Positions 1-5,325 of a stretch of DNA of 6,108 nucleotides are shown here, piece after piece. Positions within the stretch are counted from its first letter, which is position 1. The number at the start of each line of letters is the position of its first letter. This DNA is from Marinilabilia sp. UBA5340 (lineage in GTDB: Bacteria; Bacteroidota; Bacteroidia; Bacteroidales; Marinilabiliaceae): the NCBI GenBank assembly GCA_002411085.1, contig DHQK01000099.1, forward strand, positions 32,613-38,720, read 5' to 3'. The notes beneath the pieces are model-generated. The model saw nothing but the letters and a program-made list of their open reading frames with translations. It was not told the origin of the DNA and searched no databases. The translations under genes were made by a program, and so were the position numbers.

Positions 1-600
1 CCCTCAGGAGGTTGTTTGACCGAAAATCATCTGGATTTGGCTATTGATTATGATGGTCTGTTGGCCAGTGGTTCTATGATGGGATCGGGAGGAATGATTG
101 TGATGGACGAGGATGACTGCATGGTGTCGGTGGCCAAATTTTATCTGGATTTCACCGTGGAAGAGAGTTGCGGAAAATGTACGCCCTGCCGTATTGGTAA
201 CAAGCGACTATATGAAATGCTCGACAAAATAACGCTCGGGAAAGCAGAAGAGGGTGATTTAACCCGTTTGCGCAATCTGGCCAATGTGATTAAGGACACT
301 GCTCTTTGTGGTCTGGGGCAAACATCCCCTAACCCGGTACTCTCAACGCTGGATAATTTTCCCGAGGAGTATGAAGCTCACGTGAAAGAGAGTAAGTGTC
401 CTGCCGGTCAGTGCCGGGCCCTGATGCAGTATGTCATTAGCCCGAAACTCTGTACCGGATGTACCTTGTGTGCACGTGTTTGTCCTGTGGATGCCATTTC
501 GGGTGATAAAAAGCTGCCGCATTTCATTGATACTTCAGTTTGTATTAAGTGTGGTGCCTGCATGGAGAAATGTAAATTCGGTGCCATCAGTATTCAATAA
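1..600 (+). CDS. hydB: HydB, NuoF-like flavoprotein subunit of NAD-linked [FeFe]-hydrogenase (3' part only)
   Basis: This is the C-terminal 199 residues of a NuoF/HydB/HndC-type subunit; the frame is open to position 1, so the true start lies to the left. The family carries FMN, binds NAD(H) and passes electrons to the catalytic subunit in the cytoplasm. Visible parts, numbered from the first codon in the window: a PSGGC segment at residues 1-5 and a GSMMGSGG stretch near 24-31, both typical of the SLBB-side region. The N3-type [4Fe-4S] motif ESCGKCTPC follows, with cysteines 57, 60, 63 and 103. A C-terminal 2x[4Fe-4S] ferredoxin domain has cysteines 151, 154, 157, 161 and 181, 184, 187, 191. 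That ferredoxin tail separates hydrogenase HydB/HndC from respiratory NuoF, which lacks it. The FMN and NAD sites are outside the window. A CPAGQC pair (133, 138) precedes the ferredoxin domain. hydA starts 33 nt downstream, consistent with one operon. Sure of the family; the hydrogenase assignment rests on the tail and on hydA. Confidence 0.95.
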   Translation, partial: PSGGCLTENHLDLAIDYDGLLASGSMMGSGGMIVMDEDDCMVSVAKFYLDFTVEESCGKCTPCRIGNKRLYEMLDKITLGKAEEGDLTRLRNLANVIKDTALCGLGQTSPNPVLSTLDNFPEEYEAHVKESKCPAGQCRALMQYVISPKLCTGCTLCARVCPVDAISGDKKLPHFIDTSVCIKCGACMEKCKFGAISIQ

Positions 601-611
601 TCCTGGTCTGA

Positions 612-619
612 TAACTTTG
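612..619 (+). promoter_or_regulatory. possible Bacteroidota -7 element before hydA
   Basis: TAACTTTG is a perfect match to the TAnnTTTG -7 element of the Bacteroidota primary sigma factor and ends 14 nt before the hydA ATG. I see no TTTG or TTG at the expected distance upstream, so half of the promoter is missing. The site sits inside a 33-nt gap of a likely operon. A chance match is quite possible; an internal promoter is only a suggestion. Confidence 0.2.
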
Positions 620-633
620 AAAAATATTGATTT

Positions 634-2403
634 ATGAATTTAGTGAAGCTAACTATAGATAACAAACCGGTGGTGGTGGAGAACGGAACAACCATTCTGG
701 AAGCTGCCAAGTCCATCGGTGTCCGGATTCCCTCTTTGTGTTACATGAAGATGGATGATATGAATTTTGAGAACAAGCCGGGTGGATGTCGTGTCTGTGT
801 AGTGGAGGTTGAAGGACGACGCAATCTGGCACCTGCCTGCAAAACCGAATGTACCGAGGGTATGGTGGTCAATACGCATACCGTGCGGGTGATTAATGCT
901 CGTAGAACAGTTGTTGAACTGATTTTATCTGACCATCCCGCAGAATGCCTGACCTGTGCAAAATCCGGAGAATGTGAGTTGCAGGATCTGGCACAAAATC
1001 TGGGAATCAGGGAAATTCATTATACGGGAGAGCAATCGCATTACAAAGGGGATCAGTCGCCTGCCATTATCCGTGAAATGGATAAGTGCATTATGTGTCG
1101 TCGCTGCGAAACGGCTTGTAACGAAGTTCAGACCGTTGGTGTGTTGTCGGCTGTCAATCGTGGATTTGAATCTGTTGTGGCCCCGGCGTTTGAGATGGAT
1201 CTGGATCATTCTGTCTGTACTTATTGCGGTCAGTGCGTGGCTGTTTGTCCTACCGGTGCATTGACCGAGCGCGATTATACCTGGAAAGTAATTGAAGCCC
1301 TGGTAGATCCAACTAAAACCGTGGTGGTTCAGACGGCTCCTGCTGTGCGGGCTGCGTTAGGTGAATCTTTTGGGATGGAGCCAGGTTCGCTGGTTACTGC
1401 CAAAATGGTATCTGCTCTTCGAAAATTAGGCTTTGATTATGTGTTTGATACCGATTTTGCTGCTGACCTCACCATTATGGAAGAAGGAACAGAATTGCTG
1501 GATCGATTGAACCGTCATTTGAATGGAGATCAGGAGGTGAAGTTGCCTATACTGACCAGCTGTTGTCCGGGATGGGTGAAGTTCTTCGAACATCAGTTTC
1601 CCGAAATGATGGATGTACCCTCCACGGCGAAATCTCCGCAGCAAATGTTTGGCGCTATTGCCAAGTCTTATTTTGCCAAAAAGCTGGATAAGAAGCGGGA
1701 AGATCTCGTGGTGGTTTCTGTGATGCCCTGTCTGGCCAAGAAATATGAATGCACGCGGGAAGAATTTTCGGTGAATGGAGATCCTGATGTGAATGTTTCC
1801 ATCACCACCCGTGAACTGGCTCAGCTTATTCGCAATGCCAATCTTGACTTTGCGTCCTTACCTGATGATGATTTTGATCAGCCAATGGGTGAATCGACAG
1901 GTGCCAGTGTAATCTTTGGGACTACAGGTGGCGTTATTGAGGCTGCTGTGCGTACTGCTTACGAGCTGCATACCGGAAAAATCCTGGAGAAGGTTGATTT
2001 TAAGGAGCTTCGCGGAATGGAAGGCTCAAGGAAAGCGACAGTTGATTTCGATGGGCTTAAACTGAATATTGGTATAGCACATGGCTTAGGAAATGCCCGA
2101 AAACTGCTGGAAGAAGTGAAGGCAGGTAAGTCGGAATTTCACGCCATTGAAATAATGGCATGTCCCGGTGGGTGTATTGGTGGAGGTGGTCAGCCTTACC
2201 ACCACGGCAATGTGGATATTCTCAAGAAACGCCAAAGAGCGATTTACGAAGAGGACAAAGGAAAACCGATCCGAAAATCGCATGAGAACCCATTTATTCA
2301 AGAGTTGTATAAAGAATTTTTGGGTAAGCCTATGAGTGATTTGTCCCATGAATTGTTGCATACCCATTATTTCGATCGTAAGAAAAAAGCCGAGGTAGAA
2401 TAG
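634..2403 (+). CDS. hydA: HydA, catalytic subunit of multimeric group A [FeFe]-hydrogenase
   Basis: A 589-residue cytoplasmic H2-forming/H2-oxidising subunit. Domains in order: plant-type [2Fe-2S] ferredoxin (C36, C52, C55, C69); His-ligated [4Fe-4S] (H101, C105, C108, C114); 2x[4Fe-4S] (C152, C155, C158, C162 and C195, C198, C201, C205); H-cluster domain; and an Fe-hydrogenase small-subunit-like tail (about 526-580). The three H-cluster signatures are intact: TSCCPGW (308-314), MPCLAKKYE (364-372) and MACPGGCIGGGGQP (508-521). Cluster ligands should be C311, C366, C510 and C514. By alignment with Clostridium CpI, the proton path E284, E287, S330 and C310, and K369 near the cyanide ligand, are all kept. 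The length fits HndD-type subunits. The extra C-terminal [2Fe-2S] domain of Thermotoga HydA is absent. The ATG at 634 is chosen because the ferredoxin fold begins at once; no Shine-Dalgarno is seen. It lies between hydB and hydC, which supports a NAD-linked, possibly bifurcating, complex. Confidence 0.97.
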   Translation: MNLVKLTIDNKPVVVENGTTILEAAKSIGVRIPSLCYMKMDDMNFENKPGGCRVCVVEVEGRRNLAPACKTECTEGMVVNTHTVRVINARRTVVELILSDHPAECLTCAKSGECELQDLAQNLGIREIHYTGEQSHYKGDQSPAIIREMDKCIMCRRCETACNEVQTVGVLSAVNRGFESVVAPAFEMDLDHSVCTYCGQCVAVCPTGALTERDYTWKVIEALVDPTKTVVVQTAPAVRAALGESFGMEPGSLVTAKMVSALRKLGFDYVFDTDFAADLTIMEEGTELLDRLNRHLNGDQEVKLPILTSCCPGWVKFFEHQFPEMMDVPSTAKSPQQMFGAIAKSYFAKKLDKKREDLVVVSVMPCLAKKYECTREEFSVNGDPDVNVSITTRELAQLIRNANLDFASLPDDDFDQPMGESTGASVIFGTTGGVIEAAVRTAYELHTGKILEKVDFKELRGMEGSRKATVDFDGLKLNIGIAHGLGNARKLLEEVKAGKSEFHAIEIMACPGGCIGGGGQPYHHGNVDILKKRQRAIYEEDKGKPIRKSHENPFIQELYKEFLGKPMSDLSHELLHTHYFDRKKKAEVE

Positions 2404-2428
2404 ATGGTGTGTTGCACTGGTAGTAAAC

Positions 2429-2452
2429 TGATCATTGATAACTGATAACTGA
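2429..2452 (+). repeat. short 7-nt tandem repeat between hydA and hydC
   Basis: TGATCAT, TGATAAC, TGATAAC and then TGA follow each other in phase with a 7-nt period; the second and third units are identical and the first is degenerate. The tract fills much of the 57-nt gap and ends 8 nt before the hydC start. It carries stop codons in all three frames. It may be a slipped-strand simple repeat or a trace of an interspersed intergenic repeat; no function can be read from it. Confidence 0.6.
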
Positions 2453-2460
2453 AAAATGTT

Positions 2461-2934
2461 ATGGCAAAAGTAAAAATACCCGAAAATAAAGTGCAGGAAT
2501 TGAAAGATTTGTGCGCATCCTATAATAATGAGCCCGGTGAATTGATTAACGTTTTGCACGGAGCTCAGGGAATGTTTGGATACCTGCCTGCTGAGGTGCA
2601 GGAGATCGTTGCTGATCAAATGAATGTATCGGTGGCTCATGTCTACGGAGTGGTTACCTTTTACTCTTTTTTTTCCATGTTGCCCAAAGGGAAGCATCCC
2701 ATTTCTATATGTATGGGAACAGCCTGCTACGTACGAGGGGCTGAGAAAGTATTAGATGAGTTTAAACGCCACTTGGAGGTGAAAGTGGGAGAGACCACTC
2801 CGGATGGTAAATTTTCACTCAGCTGCCTGCGATGTGTGGGAGCATGTGGGTTGGCTCCGGTGGTAACCATTGGTGAACGTGTATACGGACGGGTTTCCCC
2901 GGAAGATGTGAAGGGAATTCTTGGAGAATATTGA
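2461..2934 (+). CDS. hydC: HydC, NuoE-like [2Fe-2S] subunit of the [FeFe]-hydrogenase
   Basis: A 157-residue protein of the NuoE/24-kDa thioredoxin-like ferredoxin family, the usual length for HydC/HndA. An N-terminal helical bundle (about 1-75, with HGAQGMFGYLP and VYGVVTFYSFF) leads into a thioredoxin-like fold. The [2Fe-2S] ligands are C84, C89, C125 and C129, giving the expected C-x4-C, 35-residue gap and C-x3-C spacing in CMGTAC and CVGACGLAP; C122 is an extra cysteine. In the complex this subunit packs on HydB near FMN. It is the third structural gene here, following hydA after 57 nt, whereas in Thermotoga hydC comes first. The ATG at 2461 is the only sensible start; an ATG at 2456 opens a frame that stops after five codons. 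No Shine-Dalgarno is seen. Without the neighbours it could be read as nuoE, but no other complex I gene is present. Confidence 0.95.
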   Translation: MAKVKIPENKVQELKDLCASYNNEPGELINVLHGAQGMFGYLPAEVQEIVADQMNVSVAHVYGVVTFYSFFSMLPKGKHPISICMGTACYVRGAEKVLDEFKRHLEVKVGETTPDGKFSLSCLRCVGACGLAPVVTIGERVYGRVSPEDVKGILGEY

Positions 2935-2981
2935 AAGCAGTAAGTTGTTAAAAGGAGTATTGAAATAACGAGCTTGTTTCA

Positions 2982-3049
2982 TTAAAGGAACGGCGGATTC
3001 TTTGACAGTCATTTTAATAATAATGAGTGTGGGTCAGCCGTTCCTTTAA
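2982..3049. repeat. 13-bp perfect inverted repeat enclosing an inner hairpin, between hydC and hydG
   Basis: Arms TTAAAGGAACGGC (2982-2994) and GCCGTTCCTTTAA (3037-3049) are perfectly complementary, with 42 nt between them. The spacer holds a second hairpin, CAGTCATT (3006-3013) with AATGAGTG (3022-3029), one mismatch. The right arm is followed by an A run (to 3055), and no T run follows the structure on either strand, so this is not a standard intrinsic terminator in either direction. It lies 48 nt after hydC and could still mark the operon end or processing of the transcript, or be a small palindromic mobile element. No coding potential is evident inside. Confidence 0.7.
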
Positions 3050-3064
3050 AAAAAACGTAAATCC

Positions 3065-3096
3065 TTTCCGATAAATGCACATTCATCGTACCTTTA
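3065..3096 (+). promoter_or_regulatory. weak candidate promoter for hydG
   Basis: TTTC (3065-3068), a 20-nt spacer and TACCTTTA (3089-3096) resemble the Bacteroidota pair TTTG / TAnnTTTG, with one mismatch in each half. The predicted transcript start would be near 3101-3104, giving a leader of about 12-15 nt. The 181-nt gap after hydC makes a separate hydG promoter plausible. The match is imperfect and the phylum itself is inferred. Confidence 0.35.
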
Positions 3097-3110
3097 GACC
3101 TCTAAAGGTA
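3089..3110. promoter_or_regulatory. perfect 10-bp-arm palindrome at the hydG start, operator candidate
   Basis: TACCTTTAGA (3089-3098) and TCTAAAGGTA (3101-3110) are exact inverted copies around a CC centre, 5 nt before the hydG ATG. The left arm coincides with the candidate -7 element. The right arm contains AAAGG (3104-3108), a Shine-Dalgarno-like site 7 nt from the start codon and the only clear one before any gene in the window. A two-fold symmetric protein-binding site is the simplest reading. In RNA the centre would open to a larger loop and the hairpin would hide AAAGG, so translational control is the alternative. It does not match the Rex, FNR/CRP or NrdR consensus as I know them. Confidence 0.5.
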
Positions 3111-3115
3111 ATATT

Positions 3116-4549
3116 ATGTCAGTCATTTATCATCCGCAGAAATATAAGCTAGAGGATCGTCCAATGGAAAATTTCATCGACTCTGATGAAATATGGGAAA
3201 TTCTTGAGCGTAACGAAAATCCCTCTGCGGAACGCGTGCGGGAAGTTATAGACCGATCATTGAATAAACATCGTCTGTCTCTGGATGAAACAGCGGTGCT
3301 GATTAATGCCAACACCCCTGAGTTAATCGAAGAGATCAAAAATGGAGCCAGAGAGCTGAAAGAAAGGGTGTATGGCAAACGAATTGTATTGTTTGCTCCG
3401 CTTTACATCGGTAATTTGTGTGTGAACAACTGTGCTTATTGTGGTTTTAGAACCGACAATAAAAAGCAAAAACGCCTGACCCTCGCACCTGATGAAATCC
3501 GTAAGGAGGTTGAAATGCTTGAAGATGCCGGTCACAAACGCTTAATTCTGGTGTTTGGCGAACATCCAAAATACAACCCTGAGTTTATTGCGGATACTGT
3601 ACGTCAAGTTTATCAGGTTAAAAAAGAAAAGGGCGAAATCCGCCGGGTTAATATCAATGCGGCTCCATTGGATGTGGGAGGTTTTCGTGTGGTGAAAGAG
3701 GCCGGTATTGGAACCTATCAGGTGTTCCAGGAAACTTATGATCGCAATGCCTATTTGAAAGTGCATTTGGGAGGAAAGAAAAGGGATTACGACTGGCGCA
3801 TTACTGCTTTGGACCGGGCTCAGGAAGCCGGTATCGATGATGTGGGGATCGGGGCTTTGCTGGGACTTTACGACTGGCGTTTTGAAGTGTTGGGCTTGCT
3901 AAGACATGTAAATCACTTTGAAGCTGTATACAATGTAGGACCTCATACCATTTCTTTTCCAAGGTTGAAAAAAGCTTCAGGGTTTGAGGTCAAACCGGAA
4001 TTTGATGTAAGTGATACCGAATTTACCCGATTGGTTGCTATTCTTCGCCTTGCCGTTCCTTACACCGGACTAATTCTTACAGCCCGCGAACCTGCGCATA
4101 TTCGTGATGAAGTGTTGCAGTTTGGAGTTTCCCAGATAGATGGGGGAACCAATATTGAAATGAAAGGTTATTCCTCCCGAAAAGAACAACAAGATCTGGA
4201 TCATGAACAATTTACCATAGGCGATAATCGTACCCTCAATGAAGTAATGGATGAACTCCTCGGGCATGGTTATTTGCCTTCTTTTTGTACAGCTTGCTAT
4301 CGGTTAAAACGTACCGGGGAGCACTTCATGGAATTTTCGGTTCCCGGGTTTATTAAGCGTTTTTGCCAACCCAATGCTATGCTTACCATGGCTGAATATT
4401 TGGAGGATTATGCACCCAAAGAAACCCGGGAAAAAGGTTACCAATTGATCGCAGAAAATCTGAAAGACTACAAAGATGAACAATTCCGGGAAAAATTGAT
4501 TGATCGGTTGGAGAGAGTGAAAAAAGGGGAACGGGATTTGTACTTCTAA
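3116..4549 (+). CDS. hydG: HydG, radical-SAM tyrosine lyase for [FeFe]-hydrogenase maturation
   Basis: A 477-residue cytoplasmic enzyme of the ThiH/HydG family that cleaves tyrosine to p-cresol and dehydroglycine and delivers an Fe(CO)2(CN) synthon for the H-cluster. The radical-SAM [4Fe-4S] motif C-x3-C-x2-C is at C102, C106, C109 in a TIM barrel. The C-terminal auxiliary-cluster motif C-x2-C-x22-C is at C391, C394, C417. That second motif distinguishes HydG from the thiamine enzyme ThiH. The RHVNHFEAVYNVGPHT segment (263-278) carries histidines that include the likely equivalent of the His ligand to the labile fifth iron in Thermoanaerobacter HydG (probably H264). The length is typical and no key residue is missing. 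The ATG at 3116 has AAAGG 7 nt upstream; M17 is a possible but less supported start. It follows the hydrogenase genes on the same strand after 181 nt, probably with its own promoter. hydE and hydF, also needed for maturation, are not in the window. Confidence 0.97.
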   Translation: MSVIYHPQKYKLEDRPMENFIDSDEIWEILERNENPSAERVREVIDRSLNKHRLSLDETAVLINANTPELIEEIKNGARELKERVYGKRIVLFAPLYIGNLCVNNCAYCGFRTDNKKQKRLTLAPDEIRKEVEMLEDAGHKRLILVFGEHPKYNPEFIADTVRQVYQVKKEKGEIRRVNINAAPLDVGGFRVVKEAGIGTYQVFQETYDRNAYLKVHLGGKKRDYDWRITALDRAQEAGIDDVGIGALLGLYDWRFEVLGLLRHVNHFEAVYNVGPHTISFPRLKKASGFEVKPEFDVSDTEFTRLVAILRLAVPYTGLILTAREPAHIRDEVLQFGVSQIDGGTNIEMKGYSSRKEQQDLDHEQFTIGDNRTLNEVMDELLGHGYLPSFCTACYRLKRTGEHFMEFSVPGFIKRFCQPNAMLTMAEYLEDYAPKETREKGYQLIAENLKDYKDEQFREKLIDRLERVKKGERDLYF

Positions 4550-4557
4550 ATGTAGTG

Positions 4558-4575
4558 CGCTGACTTTTTTCAGCG
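4558..4575 (+). other. small hairpin after hydG
   Basis: CGCTGA (4558-4563) and TCAGCG (4570-4575) form a 6-bp stem with a 6-nt loop, 8 nt after the hydG stop. The T run is in the loop rather than after the stem, and the sequence that follows (GTCTTAATAATC) is a poor U tract, so it is at best a weak terminator or an RNA-stabilising hairpin. The next gene starts 25 nt later, so read-through is plausible. Confidence 0.3.
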
Positions 4576-4600
4576 GTCTTAATAATCTAAATTTTTGCCT

Positions 4601-5158
4601 ATGAAACCTGAAACTAACCACTCAGGCCCCATAAATAAGGGCCGTTCAGCTTTACTTTTTTTATTATTTGTGTTTTTGGCCCTGCCTTTAAAATCGCAGC
4701 AACCCGTTGCGCTTCATCCGGTAGTGGGCGATACCATCGATTTGATAGAGAAACTTGATTATTTCTTGTTTCCGGATGTTCCCGATTCCAAATTCGAGCA
4801 AGGTGTTTTGATACCTAATGCTCAGGATTATCAATTGCTCGTATGGCATAAAGATGAAATCTCAAAGATGGATGTTTCTGCTGAAGATTTTATAATTTTT
4901 TCAGAAAATGTGGAAAAGCTTTCTGCTTATTATCAGCAAAAAGAGGAAGAAGCACCTGTAAAAGAATCTTTGTTGATATCCGGCGATTCTATACCTTTCG
5001 GGTTGGACATTGAATGGATGTCTCAGAAGCAAAAAAGAAAAATGATTAAGGCTTCAAAAAGGTATAACAGCCTGAAATTGGATGCCGATGAAATGGGGCT
5101 TATGGGATTTGAAAGAGAAAAGTACATAAAGACCGCAGGTATGTTAATTATTGATTGA
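4601..5158 (+). CDS. unrecognised small exported protein
   Basis: I do not recognise this 185-residue protein. The N-terminus looks like a Sec signal peptide: a polar n-region with K13 and R15, a hydrophobic run SALLFLLFVFLALPL (16-30), then KSQQP with probable cleavage near 33. There is no cysteine anywhere, so it is not a lipoprotein and has no disulfides. The mature part (about 150 residues) has an acidic first half with HPVVGDTIDLIEKLDYFLFP (39-58), which looks like a conserved opening block, and a basic stretch QKQKRKMIKASKR near 145-157. No further membrane segment is seen. A periplasmic or surface location follows. The ATG at 4601 is preferred over an in-frame TTG at 4595. It lies 51 nt after hydG on the same strand, so co-transcription is possible, but an exported protein has no obvious part in cytoplasmic hydrogenase maturation. 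Base composition is similar to its neighbours. Confidence 0.8.
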   Translation: MKPETNHSGPINKGRSALLFLLFVFLALPLKSQQPVALHPVVGDTIDLIEKLDYFLFPDVPDSKFEQGVLIPNAQDYQLLVWHKDEISKMDVSAEDFIIFSENVEKLSAYYQQKEEEAPVKESLLISGDSIPFGLDIEWMSQKQKRKMIKASKRYNSLKLDADEMGLMGFEREKYIKTAGMLIID

Positions 5159-5166
5159 CCAGGAGT

Positions 5167-5322
5167 TTATAGAATGAAAAGAGAGGTTGGCTCAATAGTC
5201 CGATTGTGATGTTATTCTGAGCTTGTCGACGAATCTTTTACTTAAAAAAACAGATGTTTCGCTTCCGCTCAATATGACATATATTTTATACTTTTGAGAC
5301 AACCCCTTTTTTCAAACTAAAA
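5167..5322. repeat. nested imperfect palindrome filling the convergent gap (MITE-like)
   Basis: Two sets of inverted arms share one centre near 5244.5. Outer arms 5167-5199 and 5290-5322 match at about 26 of 33 positions by hand count, with core GGTTG, CTCAA and AGT against ACT, TTGAG and CAACC. Inner arms TGTTATTCTGAGC (5210-5222) and GCTCAATATGACA (5267-5279) match at 10 of 13. The next parts, with GAATCT (5231-5236) and AGAT (5252-5255), keep the symmetry loosely. The inner part resembles the ATTCTGAGC...GAAGAATCT intergenic repeat that I recall from many Bacteroidota genomes. The short length, lack of an ORF and terminal symmetry fit a decayed non-autonomous element. The right arm ends in CCCCTTTTTT on the plus strand, so the structure could also terminate the plus-strand gene. 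It accounts for nearly all of the 167-nt gap between the two stop codons. Confidence 0.65.
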
Positions 5323-5325
5323 GCT

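Noticed and set aside
7..18. AGGAGG-like Shine-Dalgarno followed by TTG at 16, suggesting a gene start for the first ORF
   Set aside because: The frame is open to position 1 and these bases encode PSGGC, which continues the NuoF/HydB fold; no protein of this family starts here.
2086..2697. A 203-codon open frame on the minus strand across the hydA/hydC boundary
   Set aside because: It runs antisense to two clear genes, has no recognisable motif and is rich in residues expected from reversed codons; it is a shadow frame.
2461..2934. Reading hydC as nuoE of respiratory complex I
   Set aside because: The flanking genes encode a ferredoxin-tailed NuoF-like subunit and an H-cluster protein, and no other nuo gene is present.
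2982..3055. Rho-independent terminator after hydC
   Set aside because: The stem is strong but is followed by A residues, not T, on the plus strand, and the minus strand also lacks a T run after the stem.
4595..4600. TTG at 4595 as the start of the exported protein
   Set aside because: The ATG at 4601 is in frame two codons later and leaves a normal signal peptide; a TTG start has no supporting ribosome site.
4304..4621. Minus-strand open frame antisense to the hydG end and the exported-protein start
   Set aside because: It overlaps two well-supported plus-strand genes and shows no domain; it is a shadow frame.
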